Below, piece after piece: positions 49,511-57,778 of a DNA stretch of 63,699 nucleotides; within the stretch, counting starts at the first letter, position 1; each line of letters opens with the position of its first letter. Source of the DNA: an uncultured Coriobacteriaceae bacterium (GTDB taxonomy: Bacteria; Actinomycetota; Coriobacteriia; Coriobacteriales; Atopobiaceae); the NCBI GenBank assembly GCA_900552935.1, contig USBN01000005.1, forward strand, positions 1 through 63,699, in the 5' to 3' direction. Both the position numbers and the translations under genes were made by a program. Below the pieces are notes generated by a model. That model did not search any database, was not told where the DNA came from, and saw nothing but the letters and a program-made list of their open reading frames with translations.

Positions 49511-49935
49511 CTCGGTCGGGCATAACGCTGCTGATGGCGGTGCCGCGCGGGGACGTTTCCCGTGCGGCGCCGCCTTCGTTTGCGCGCACCGTGCGCGGTG
49601 GCGCGGTGCGGTGCGGCGTGGCCGCGCGCGGTGGCGCGGCGCGGTGGCGAGGTGGCGCGGCGCGGTGGCGCGGCGCGGTTGCGCCGTGTGCGGTGGCGCG
49701 GCGTTCGCCAAAACCTACCTCTTGTAACGTTTCTGCGCCGAATTCGGACCCGAACCCTTACAAGAGGTAGGCGCTGACGCACGACGCCGGGCGAGGCGCG
49801 GCCACGCGGCACCCGAGCGCGCGGCGCCCAGCCGAGTGGCGGCGCCGGGACGGACGTCGTGTGGTTGCGGTGGCGGCAGCCCGCTTCCGCGCCACGTGGG
49901 TATAAGCACTCAAGACAACCCCGTCAGGAGGCAGC
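49511..49935. other. Non-coding GC-skewed repeat tract and hairpin region
   Basis: A 425-base intergenic tract. From about 49590 to 49695 it is a low-complexity run of GTGGCGCGG-type units (several near-copies in register of about 8-9 bases), extremely rich in G on this strand. It is followed by a 58-bp hairpin (49714-49771) and plain DNA to the ribosome site GGAGGC at 49929. No gene is supported. Confidence 0.7.
49714..49771. repeat. 58-bp imperfect hairpin with 14-bp perfect arms
   Basis: CCTACCTCTTGTAA (49714-49727) is perfectly complementary to TTACAAGAGGTAGG (49758-49771). The 30-base interior contains its own palindrome CCGAATTCGG (49738-49747). This is a different sequence from the AAAGGGAC palindromes. 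It could be a terminator for the hydrogenase gene, a small MITE or REP-like element. Confidence 0.85.
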
Positions 49936-50886
49936 ATGCTCACTACTACGCTCACGTATCCGAGCCACGATGGCACCTCGACCATCCGCGCGCTTCTCTG
50001 GGAGCCAGACGCCGCCGTCAAGCCGGACTTCGCGCCGCGCGCCGTGGTGCAGCTCGTCCACGGCATGGCAGAGCACGTCGAGCGCTACGCACCCTTCGCG
50101 GAACACCTCGTGGGCGAGGGCTTCGTCGTCTGCGCGAACGACCACGTGGGCCATGGCAAGACGGTCTCCTCGGAGGCGGATCTCGGTCACATGCCGCTCG
50201 AGGGTGGCGAGGACGTGCTGGTGGAGGACGTGCACGCGCTTCGCGAACTGGTGGGGGAGCGCTATCTGGCGGATGTCCCGCATGTCATCTTCGGCCATTC
50301 GATGGGCAGCTTCGTCACGCGTGTCTACCTTACGCGCCATGCCGAGGGCCTGAGCGCTGCCGTGATTTGTGGCACCGGTCAACAACCGCATGCCCAGGCG
50401 GCCGCCGGCAAGACGCTGACGCGCGTGCTCGCGTCCCTTCGTGGGGAGCGTCATGTGAGCAAGCTCATCGATTCGATGGGTGCCGGTGCCTACGCCAAGG
50501 CTATCAAGGACGCGCGCACGAACGTCGACTGGATTGCCACGGATTCTGAGGTCGTGGACGAATACCAGGCGGACCCTCTATGCGGCCAGCCGTTCACCGT
50601 GGGTGCCTACCACACACTTTCCTGTCTCGTTGCCGACGCGACGGACGAGGCGCTCGCCCGTCGCGTGCCGGCGGGGCTACCGCTGTATTTCATCGCCGGG
50701 GCCGAAGACCCGGTGGGCGATCGCGGCCGTGGCGTGCGCGCGGCGGTGAGCGAGTACAGGAATGCCGGCGTTCGCCTCGTCGAGCTCACGATCTATCCGG
50801 GTGTTCGTCACGAGATTCTGAATGAGCCCATCAAGGAGAAGGTCATGTCCGATGTCGTGGACTTCCTCTCCCGTCAGGGCCTCTAG
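49936..50886 (+). CDS. Alpha/beta hydrolase, monoacylglycerol-lipase/lysophospholipase type
   Basis: A 316-residue serine hydrolase of the S33 'Hydrolase_4' family. The oxyanion-hole stretch is VVQLVHGMAEHVERYAPF. The nucleophile elbow FGHSMGSFV holds the catalytic Ser, and the Asp and His are in FIAGAEDPVGD and GVRHEILNE. Substrates in the family are monoglycerides or lysophospholipids. GGAGGC lies upstream of the ATG at 49936. It is monocistronic and cytoplasmic (no signal peptide). Confidence 0.92.
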   Translation: MLTTTLTYPSHDGTSTIRALLWEPDAAVKPDFAPRAVVQLVHGMAEHVERYAPFAEHLVGEGFVVCANDHVGHGKTVSSEADLGHMPLEGGEDVLVEDVHALRELVGERYLADVPHVIFGHSMGSFVTRVYLTRHAEGLSAAVICGTGQQPHAQAAAGKTLTRVLASLRGERHVSKLIDSMGAGAYAKAIKDARTNVDWIATDSEVVDEYQADPLCGQPFTVGAYHTLSCLVADATDEALARRVPAGLPLYFIAGAEDPVGDRGRGVRAAVSEYRNAGVRLVELTIYPGVRHEILNEPIKEKVMSDVVDFLSRQGL

Positions 50887-51006
50887 CTGGGGCGTTGCGC
50901 ATGTCTCGCCTTATTGCGCTGGCCTCACTTTAATGTCCGCATCGCCTCGTAAGGTTGTCTTAACGAGGGGGGAGGCAAAGGAGCCACCCCGTATGAGGAG
51001 ACAACC

Positions 51007-51333
51007 ATGTACGAGCCGTCATGTCACATCACGTCGTTCAACATCGCCGGTTTTCAGCACTGGGATGGCGCCCTCGTCCTGTCAGAGCTCAAGCCTGGCA
51101 TGCAGCTCACGCTCGTCCCTGAGCCTGACAACCCCTATGACCCCAACGCCGTCGCCATCCTGTTCCAGGGCGTCAAGCTTGGCTTCGTGCCTGCGGATGA
51201 GAACGCGCTCCTCGCTCAGCTTCTCCACTTTGGTCACACCGGCGTGATCGAGTGCCGCGTTCAGCAGGTCAATCCCGAGGCCAAGACCTGGAACCAGGTG
51301 TTCGTGGGCCTGTTCATGGTCGACGCGCGCTAG
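51007..51333 (+). CDS. HIRAN-domain protein
   Basis: A 108-residue protein consisting of one HIRAN domain, recognisable by ITSFNIAGFQHWDGALVL, the ligand-like PEPDNPYDPNAVAILFQG and KLGFVPADENALLAQLL. HIRAN domains bind DNA ends in larger repair helicases; stand-alone bacterial versions are of unknown role. The ATG is preceded by GAGGAGAC. It is monocistronic and ends directly before a palindrome. It is about 15 kb from the defence-like helicase, so a link is not indicated. Confidence 0.88.
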   Translation: MYEPSCHITSFNIAGFQHWDGALVLSELKPGMQLTLVPEPDNPYDPNAVAILFQGVKLGFVPADENALLAQLLHFGHTGVIECRVQQVNPEAKTWNQVFVGLFMVDAR

Positions 51334-51336
51334 AGA

Positions 51337-51367
51337 GTTGACAAAGGGACTGTCCCTTTGTCAACTT
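51337..51367. repeat. Family-1 palindrome between the HIRAN gene and valS
   Basis: A perfect 31-nt inverted repeat centred on T51352, with arms AGTTGACAAAGGGAC. The right flank TTTTCCGC matches other family-1 copies. It begins three bases after the HIRAN stop codon. Confidence 0.92.
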
Positions 51368-51446
51368 TTCCGCAATGGCGTCCTCGACCTCCATGCACGT
51401 GTTATCCTGAACAGCTAGTTGTACACGTGCGAGAGGATGGCTTTTC

Positions 51447-54185
51447 GTGGCAGAGAACACCCCCTCGGCCCAGGCGGCCGAGATGCCCAAGACATATGAC
51501 CCGGCAACCACCGAGCCTGCGCTCATTGACCAGTGGATTAACGCTGGCTGCTATCAGCGCAGCAAGGGTGTAGGCGACTGCACCGTCGTCATCCCGCCGC
51601 CCAACGTCACCGGCGTGCTCCACATGGGCCATGCCATGGATGACTCGATTCAGGACACCATCATCCGCTACAACCGCATGCGCGGCCGTTCCACCCGTTG
51701 GATCGTCGGCACGGACCACGCCGGCATCGCCACCCAGACCAAGGTGGACAAGAAGCTCAAGGCGGAGGGCATCTCCCGTCTCGAGATCGGCCGCGAGAAG
51801 TTCCTCGACGCCTGCTGGGACTGGCGTCGCGAGTACGGCGGAACGATCATCAAGCAGATCCGTCGCATGGGCTGCTCGGTAGACTTCTCTGACGAGCGCT
51901 TCACGATGGACCCGGATTACGCCAAGGCCGTCCGCAAGGTCTTCTGCGACTGGTACCACGATGGCCTAATCTACCGTGGCAAGCGCATTGTCAACTGGTG
52001 CCCCTCCTGCACTACTGCCATCTCCGATGACGAGGCCGAGTACAAGAACGAGAAGGGCCACCTCTGGCACCTCCGCTATCCGCTTACCGAGCCGGTGAAC
52101 GGCCAGGAGTACATCGTGGTCGCCACCACGCGCCCGGAGACCATGCTCGGCGACACGGGTGTGGCCGTCAGCCCGTCCGATCCGGAGAAGGCCGCCTTCG
52201 TGGGCAAGACCGTCATGCTGCCCATCGTGAACCGCGAGATCCCCATCTTCTCGGACTACCACGTCGACAAGGATTTCGGCTCCGGCTTCGTTAAGGTCAC
52301 CCCGGCGCATGACCCCAATGACTACGCCATGGGACAGGCGCACGACCTCCCGCAGATCAACATCTTCGACGAGCACGCCGTCGTCGTCGATGGCTACGGC
52401 GAGTTCACGGGCATGAATCGCGACGAGTGCCGCGAGGCCGTCATCGCCTGGTTCGAGGAGCACGGCCTGCTCGACCACGTCGACGAGCTCGAGCACTCCG
52501 TCATGCACTGCTATCGCTGCGACGCGGCCCTCGAGCCGTGGCTGTCCGAGCAGTGGTTCGTCGCCGTTGACAAGCTCAAGGGTCCGGCGCTTGATGTCGT
52601 AAAGTCTGGCGAGGTCAAGTTCCACCCCGCCCGCTGGACTGACACCTACACCACCTGGATGGAGAACCTGAAGGACTGGTGCATCTCCCGCCAGCTTTGG
52701 TGGGGCCACCGCATCCCCGTCTTCTACTGCGAGGACTGCGGCTGGGAGGACGCCTGCATGGATGACGTCCACGAGTGCCCGCACTGCCACGGCAAGCACG
52801 TCCACCAGGACGAGAACGTCCTCGACACCTGGTTCTCCTCGCAGCTGTGGACCTTCGCCACGCAGGGTTGGCCGGATCACCCGGAGCAGATGGAGGGCCA
52901 CCACCCCACGACGGCGCTCGTCACCGCCCGCGACATCATCGCGCTGTGGGTCGCCCGCATGATCATGAGCTCGCTCTACTTCACCAAGGAGATTCCGTTC
53001 AAGGACGTGGTCATCTACGCCACGATCCTCGCCAAGGACGGCAGCCGCATGTCCAAGTCCAAGGGCAACGGCGTGAACCCGATGGACCTCATCGCCAAGT
53101 ATGGTGCTGACGCCATGCGCTTCAATCTCCTGACGCTCATCACCAACAACCAGGACGTCAAGTTCGATGCCAACATCGACAAGAAGACGAAGGAGCTCAT
53201 CGATAGTCCGCGCACCGAGCAGGCCAAGAGCTTCGTCACGAAGATCTGGAACGCGAGCCGCTTCGTCCTCATGAACATGGACGGCTACACGCCTGGTCCC
53301 GCCAAGGCCGCCACGCCCGAGGACGCCTGGATGCTCAGTCGCCTCGCCAAGATGGTGTCTGAGTCGACCAACCGCCTCGAGTCCTATGAGCTTGGTGACT
53401 ACGCCCGCGAGCTCCAGAGCTTCTTCTGGGGCGAGGTCTGCGACTGGTACATCGAGCTTTGCAAGGGCCGTCTGCTCGATGGCGAGGGCGAGGAGCGCCT
53501 GCAGGTCCAGCGCAACCTCGTCTACGTCCTTGACGCGTCGCTGCGCATGCTGCACCCGGTCATGCCGTTCGTGACCGAGAGCGTGTGGGACACCATGCCC
53601 GCCAGCGAGCTCGACGCTGACGGCGAGGGCAACTACGTCGCGCACGCCGGCCGCTTCCTCATGATGGCCGCTTGGCCCGAGCCCGAGGCCCTTGCCGCCT
53701 TCGTCGATGACGAGGCAGAGTCCACGTTTGACATCGCCCGTCGCCTGGTCGCCGGCGTTCGCTCCGCTCGCGCCCGCTACAAGCTCTCTCCCAAGACCGA
53801 GCTTGCGGTCGTCGTCCGTACTGGCGCCGATGCCGTCTCCAAGCTCGCCAGCCAGACTGACTTTGTCAAGAACGTCGGTCGCGTGAGCGAGCTCACCGTC
53901 GCCGAGGATGCCGAGAAGCCCGCCGCCTCCGTCACGCTCGTCGAGAGCGACTTCGAGGCCTTCGTCGTCATGGGCGACCTCGTCGATTTCGCCGCCGAGG
54001 GTAAGAAGCTCGAGAAGGACCTCGCCAAGGCCGAGAAGGAGCTCGCCGGCGTCGAGCGCACCCTCTCCAACGAGGGCTTCCTCGCCAAGGCGACGGCCGA
54101 GGTCGTCGCTGCCAAGCGCGAGCGTGCCGCCGATCTTACCGCCACGGTCGAGCGCATCAAGGCCCAGCTCGCGGACCTCGCCTAA
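51447..54185 (+). CDS. valS: Valyl-tRNA synthetase
   Basis: Class I synthetase of 912 residues. The HIGH-type motif is PPNVTGVLHMGHAMDD (about 49-64), the KMSKS-type motif is MSKSKGNGV (about 534), and the editing-domain region includes TTRPETMLGDTGVAV. The zinc-ribbon-like CEDCGWEDAC...CPHC precedes the KMSKS region. The C-terminal tRNA-binding coiled coil (EKDLAKAEKELAGVERTLSN) is complete. The GTG at 51447 has GAGAGGA upstream. The formyl-THF cyclo-ligase gene begins eight bases after the stop. Confidence 0.97.
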   Translation: MAENTPSAQAAEMPKTYDPATTEPALIDQWINAGCYQRSKGVGDCTVVIPPPNVTGVLHMGHAMDDSIQDTIIRYNRMRGRSTRWIVGTDHAGIATQTKVDKKLKAEGISRLEIGREKFLDACWDWRREYGGTIIKQIRRMGCSVDFSDERFTMDPDYAKAVRKVFCDWYHDGLIYRGKRIVNWCPSCTTAISDDEAEYKNEKGHLWHLRYPLTEPVNGQEYIVVATTRPETMLGDTGVAVSPSDPEKAAFVGKTVMLPIVNREIPIFSDYHVDKDFGSGFVKVTPAHDPNDYAMGQAHDLPQINIFDEHAVVVDGYGEFTGMNRDECREAVIAWFEEHGLLDHVDELEHSVMHCYRCDAALEPWLSEQWFVAVDKLKGPALDVVKSGEVKFHPARWTDTYTTWMENLKDWCISRQLWWGHRIPVFYCEDCGWEDACMDDVHECPHCHGKHVHQDENVLDTWFSSQLWTFATQGWPDHPEQMEGHHPTTALVTARDIIALWVARMIMSSLYFTKEIPFKDVVIYATILAKDGSRMSKSKGNGVNPMDLIAKYGADAMRFNLLTLITNNQDVKFDANIDKKTKELIDSPRTEQAKSFVTKIWNASRFVLMNMDGYTPGPAKAATPEDAWMLSRLAKMVSESTNRLESYELGDYARELQSFFWGEVCDWYIELCKGRLLDGEGEERLQVQRNLVYVLDASLRMLHPVMPFVTESVWDTMPASELDADGEGNYVAHAGRFLMMAAWPEPEALAAFVDDEAESTFDIARRLVAGVRSARARYKLSPKTELAVVVRTGADAVSKLASQTDFVKNVGRVSELTVAEDAEKPAASVTLVESDFEAFVVMGDLVDFAAEGKKLEKDLAKAEKELAGVERTLSNEGFLAKATAEVVAAKRERAADLTATVERIKAQLADLA

Positions 54186-54193
54186 GGCGATCC

Positions 54194-54766
54194 GTGGCTA
54201 CCGTGCCACTCGATAAGAAACAGCTGAGGACCCAGCTCCTGGCACTTCGCCGGGGGCTGGGTCCTTCCGTTCGCGCCGAGGTCGACGCGCGGATTGCGGT
54301 CGCCGTGGCAGCGACCGAGGAATGGCGCGAGGCTCCGGCGGTTCTCGCGTACCTCTCCGTTAGGGATGAGGTCGATACGCGCGAGCTCGTGCACCTTGCC
54401 TGGGATGCCGGCAAGGTGGTGGCGGCGCCACGCGTGACGGGCCCTCGCTCTCTCGCGTGGTATCGCGTCGAGGCGGGCGACGAGCTCGAAGTAAGCGCGA
54501 AGGGCATCGAAGAGCGGCGCGTCGATCCCGCGCGCCTTGGCGACCGCTCGGTCGCCCTCGTTCCGGGTCTCGCCTTTGACGAGATGGGCCATCGCCTGGG
54601 CTATGGTGGCGGCTTCTATGACGCGTTCCTCGAGCGATTCAGGGGCGTCTCCATCGGGCTTTGTCGGGATGCGGCGCTGATGCCGTCTCTCGCCGATATG
54701 GGTGCTCTCGAGCCGCATGACCGTGCCGTTGGCATCGTCGCCACCGAGACGCGTCTACTTCGCTAG
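54194..54766 (+). CDS. 5-formyltetrahydrofolate cyclo-ligase
   Basis: A 190-residue enzyme converting 5-formyl-THF plus ATP to 5,10-methenyl-THF. Signature features are VPLDKKQLRTQLLALRRGL at the start and the ATP/folate site DEMGHRLGYGGGFYDAFLER. The GTG start lies eight bases after valS, so it is co-transcribed. It supports one-carbon metabolism with the formate-THF ligase at 63255, though on a separate transcript. Confidence 0.93.
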   Translation: MATVPLDKKQLRTQLLALRRGLGPSVRAEVDARIAVAVAATEEWREAPAVLAYLSVRDEVDTRELVHLAWDAGKVVAAPRVTGPRSLAWYRVEAGDELEVSAKGIEERRVDPARLGDRSVALVPGLAFDEMGHRLGYGGGFYDAFLERFRGVSIGLCRDAALMPSLADMGALEPHDRAVGIVATETRLLR

Positions 54767-54767
54767 C

Positions 54768-54927
54768 GTTTGTGGCCCGCTCCGCGAATGCTTGTGGCCC
54801 GCTCCGCAAATCGAGGACCGGGCGCTGGCTCGGGTCGGGCCATCCTTGCGCCAGCACGCGCTCCGCGTATCGATGACCGAGCGTTGACTTGGGCTGAGCC
54901 GCCTTTACGCCAGCACGCGCTCCATAT
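54768..54927. repeat. Tandem 22-bp and 59-bp duplications at the 3' end of the iclR gene
   Basis: Two 22-bp units (54768-54789, 54790-54811) of the form GYTTGTGGCCCGCTCCGCRA are followed by two 59-bp units (54810-54868 and 54869-54927) starting ATCGAKGACCGRGCG and ending CGCCAGCACGCGCTCC. The second 59-bp unit contains the last seven codons of the iclR gene, so the first is a diverged copy of the gene's end. Confidence 0.88.
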
Positions 54928-55666
54928 GGCGCTTGGCGCGCGAGAGCGCCTCCTTGATGAGCTCTTGCTTATCTTCGGTGAGGCGATAGGAGGGCGTCGT
55001 AACTGACAATCCGTACTGAATCGTGCCATGACTGCGTATGCCTATGCCGATGCACTGAACGGCCTTCGTCGCCTCTTCCCGGTCATAGGCGAAGCCCTCG
55101 TTCCTTACCTCGGCAAGCTGGGCAATGAACTCATCGGCAGTTCGCACCGTGGCGTCGGTGGGTCGCTCGAGCGGCTCATGGAGCATTGCGCGCACTTTCT
55201 CCTCGTCCATTTCGCTTACGAGCGCCTTGCCAATCGCCGTGTAGTGGATGGGCAGCGTCTTACCGATGCTCGAGGTGAGGCGTACGGGCTGGGGCGAGTC
55301 CACCTTGGCGATGTAGAGCACGCGGCCACGGTCGAGAACGCCGAGCTGACAGGTCTCCCCGCATGCGTTCGTTATGTCTCGCATCGCTGCCATGAACAGG
55401 CTTATCGAGGTGCTCTCGCGATCGAACGACTTGCCGAGCAGATACGTCTTGAGGCCGATGGAGTAGCGCTTCGTCGTGTCGTCATAAGCGACGTAGCTGG
55501 TATCTGCCATCGTGTGCAGGATGGGGGAGAGGCTCCCCTTGGGCGCGTTCACCTCGCGGCAGATCTCCGCCATCGTGAGTCCCTCGGAAGCGTTCGCAAG
55601 CGCCTCGAAGATGTCGAGAACGCGCTTTGTCGAGCGATGCTGGGTCTTATCCTCATCCGTTGTCAT
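54905..55666 (-). CDS. IclR-family regulator of the fucose-type catabolic cluster
   Basis: A 253-residue IclR regulator with an N-terminal winged helix (STKRVLDIFEALANASEGLT then MAEICREVNAPKGSLSPILH) and a C-terminal effector domain (ACGETCQLGVLDRGRVLYIA, GKTLPIHYTAIGKALVSE). The ATG at 55666 has AGGGAG upstream; the longer frame runs into the tandem repeat. It is divergent from the dehydratase gene, and palindromes at 55825 and 55942 lie between. IclR genes are commonly divergent from their targets, so it likely represses or activates this cluster in response to a sugar-acid intermediate. Confidence 0.93.
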   Translation of the reverse strand: MTTDEDKTQHRSTKRVLDIFEALANASEGLTMAEICREVNAPKGSLSPILHTMADTSYVAYDDTTKRYSIGLKTYLLGKSFDRESTSISLFMAAMRDITNACGETCQLGVLDRGRVLYIAKVDSPQPVRLTSSIGKTLPIHYTAIGKALVSEMDEEKVRAMLHEPLERPTDATVRTADEFIAQLAEVRNEGFAYDREEATKAVQCIGIGIRSHGTIQYGLSVTTPSYRLTEDKQELIKEALSRAKRHMERVLA

Positions 55667-55680
55667 TTTTTGAGCTCCCT

Positions 55681-55804
55681 TGGGGCAAAAGTCGGGTCCG
55701 GAGGCCATGCGCGCAGCCTCGGTTCTTCAGGTTCCTAGTCATTGGGGCAAAAGTTGGGGCCGGAGGCCATGCGTGCGGCCTCGGCTATTCAGGTTCCTAG
55801 TCAT
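55681..55804. repeat. 62-bp tandem duplication in the iclR promoter region
   Basis: Two 62-bp units, 55681-55742 and 55743-55804, begin TGGGGCAAAAGT and end GGTTCCTAGTCAT, with several substitutions between them. They lie 15 bases upstream of the iclR start, between it and the nearest operator, so they probably include the iclR leader and promoter. A similar core (CGGGTCCGGAGGC type) occurs at about 6007-6030. Confidence 0.9.
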
Positions 55805-55824
55805 TCTTAGCACTGATTCTGATG

Positions 55825-55840
55825 GTTCGCAAATACGAAC
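55825..55840. promoter_or_regulatory. Candidate IclR operator 1
   Basis: GTTCGCAAATACGAAC is a 5+6+5 inverted repeat, GTTCG-N6-CGAAC, followed four bases later by a half-site GTTCGCA. It lies between the divergent iclR and dehydratase genes. The form matches known IclR-family operators in general shape. Confidence 0.65.
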
Positions 55841-55941
55841 GCCGTTCGCAGAGAAATTACTACCGCCCACGGATGCACGGCGCGCCACCCTTTCACGCGC
55901 CAAGCGATAGAATTACCCTGCAACTGCAATTTGGGAACGAG

Positions 55942-55957
55942 GTTCGCATATCCGAAC
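55942..55957. promoter_or_regulatory. Candidate IclR operator 2
   Basis: GTTCGCATATCCGAAC repeats the GTTCG-N6-CGAAC pattern of operator 1, 117 bp away and 91 bp upstream of the dehydratase start. Repetition of the same arms makes chance unlikely. No regular -10 box is obvious between it and 56048. Confidence 0.65.
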
Positions 55958-56047
55958 AAAACGGATTCAGGCAACACCAACGGACGCCAGGCGCTGCGCT
56001 TGGTCTTTGTGGGCAGTGAACCGTCCCAGAAAGAGGGAGGATCGTTC

Positions 56048-57562
56048 ATGAGAAACGGCGTCATCATCGACGAGAAGGACAATGTCGTCGTCGCCATTCA
56101 CGAGCTCGAGGCTGGCACTGACGTCGCCTATCCGCTGCCTGGCGGAGGCGAGGGCCATGTCGTGACTCGCGAGCACATTCCGCTGTTCCACAAGATCGCA
56201 CGCACGGATATCAAGCGTGGCGAGAAGGTCATGAAGTACGGCGAGTACATCGGTGTCGCCACCGCTGACATCGCTGCGGGCGAGCATGTGCACACGCACA
56301 ACTGCGCCAGCTCCGATGACCTCAAGGACACGGACGCCAACGACGTGACCTCCGCTGCCTCCGACGCCATTTCTCCTGTGGCCGCGCCCAAGTCCACCCG
56401 CACCTTCCGCGGCTACCGTCGAGCGGACGGCCAGGTGGGCATCCGCAACCACGTGCTCGTCCTCCCCACGAGCATCTGCGCCTCTGACACCACGGAGCGC
56501 ATCGCTCGTGCCGTCACCGGCTGCGTGACGTTCCACAACCAGAACGGCTGCAGTCAGGTGAACGTCGACCAGCAGCTCACGGTCGACACGCTCGCTGGCC
56601 TTGCGGCAAACCCCAACGTCTATGCCGTGCTTGCCGTCTCGCTCGGCTGCGAGGGCTGCCAGAACGACCTCGTCATCGACGCCATCCGCAAGCGCTGCGA
56701 CAAGCCCATCCGCTCGCTGATCATCCAGAAGGCTGGCGGTTCCATCAAGGCCGTTGAGGAGGGCACGCGCATCGCCCGCGAGCTCGTCCGCGCCGCAAGC
56801 CTGTGCGAGCGAGAGGACGTGCCGGTCTCCGAGCTCATCTTTGGTACCAACTGCGGCGGCTCCGATACTTCGAGCGGCCTGGGCTCCAACCCGCTCATCG
56901 GCGAGGTGTCCGACTGGATGGTCTCGCAGGGCGCCACGACCGTCCTGTGCGAGACGCCCGAGCTGTTCGGCGGCGAGCACATCCTCGCGCGCCGTGCCTC
57001 CACGCCCGAGGTGGGCGAGCGGATCCTCAAGATCGTGCGCGACTACGAGAAGTACGTGCAGATGTTCGGCGCCGAGATGCGCGAGGGCAACCCCAGCCCC
57101 GGCAACATGGCCGGCGGCCTGACGACGCTCGAGGAGAAGTCCCTCGGCTGCATCCACAAGGCGGGTCACAGCCCCATCAACGCCGTCTACCCCTATGCGG
57201 CTAAGTTCAAGAGCCACGAGGGCCTCGTCATCATGGACACGCCGGGCAACGACCCGTCCAGCGTTGGCGGCATCATCGCCGGCGGTTGCCAGCTCGTGAT
57301 CTTCTCGACGGGCCTCGGCACGCCCACGGGCAATGCCATCGCGCCCGTCCTCCGCATCACGGCCAATGGCCGCACGGCCCAGACCATGGCCGACAACATC
57401 GACTTCGATGCGCAGGCCACGATCTATGGGCCCGAGTCCATGGAAGAGCTTCGCGACCGCCTCATCGACCAGATCATCGCCGTCTGCAATGGCGAGCCCA
57501 CCTGCGCCGAGGCACTTGGCTACACCGAGACGGCTCTCCCGCATCTGTGCAACTACATGTAA
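56048..57562 (+). CDS. UxaA-family sugar-acid dehydratase (altronate/fuconate type)
   Basis: A 504-residue dehydratase of the altronate/galactarate dehydratase (UxaA) family. The N-terminal SAF domain (residues about 1-95) has FHKIARTDIKRGEKVMKYGE and HVHTHN. After a linker, the catalytic domain starts GYRRADGQVGIRNHVLVLPT and includes CSQVNVDQQLT, GCEGCQ and GTNCGGSDTSSGLGSNP. It removes water from a sugar acid to give a 2-keto-3-deoxy acid. The ATG at 56048 has AGAGGGAGG. It heads the metabolic cluster. In this gene set, L-fuconate is the likely substrate, as proposed for Campylobacter jejuni Cj0482/0483; altronate is the alternative. Confidence 0.85.
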   Translation: MRNGVIIDEKDNVVVAIHELEAGTDVAYPLPGGGEGHVVTREHIPLFHKIARTDIKRGEKVMKYGEYIGVATADIAAGEHVHTHNCASSDDLKDTDANDVTSAASDAISPVAAPKSTRTFRGYRRADGQVGIRNHVLVLPTSICASDTTERIARAVTGCVTFHNQNGCSQVNVDQQLTVDTLAGLAANPNVYAVLAVSLGCEGCQNDLVIDAIRKRCDKPIRSLIIQKAGGSIKAVEEGTRIARELVRAASLCEREDVPVSELIFGTNCGGSDTSSGLGSNPLIGEVSDWMVSQGATTVLCETPELFGGEHILARRASTPEVGERILKIVRDYEKYVQMFGAEMREGNPSPGNMAGGLTTLEEKSLGCIHKAGHSPINAVYPYAAKFKSHEGLVIMDTPGNDPSSVGGIIAGGCQLVIFSTGLGTPTGNAIAPVLRITANGRTAQTMADNIDFDAQATIYGPESMEELRDRLIDQIIAVCNGEPTCAEALGYTETALPHLCNYM

Positions 57563-57778
57563 TAAAGACACGCCTGGTTGATTCGCTCTAGCTGCCTTTG
57601 CGAGCGGGTCACACCAAGCAGTCCCGGGGGCGCCAGTTACCGCCGAAGGCGTCGCCGTCGCAAACACTAGGCATCACCGTGGGTCAAACCGCGTGATACA
57701 TACGACGCAGTCCCCCAATAGCTGCGTCAGGACAAGTACCGGGGAAGGAATACCCGGAACAACCAGAAGGAGCGCATC

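Noticed and set aside
45229..51446. T-box leaders upstream of hisS or valS
   Set aside because: No AGGGTGGNACCGCG-type element or specifier hairpin was found; the spaces are too short or filled by a palindrome.
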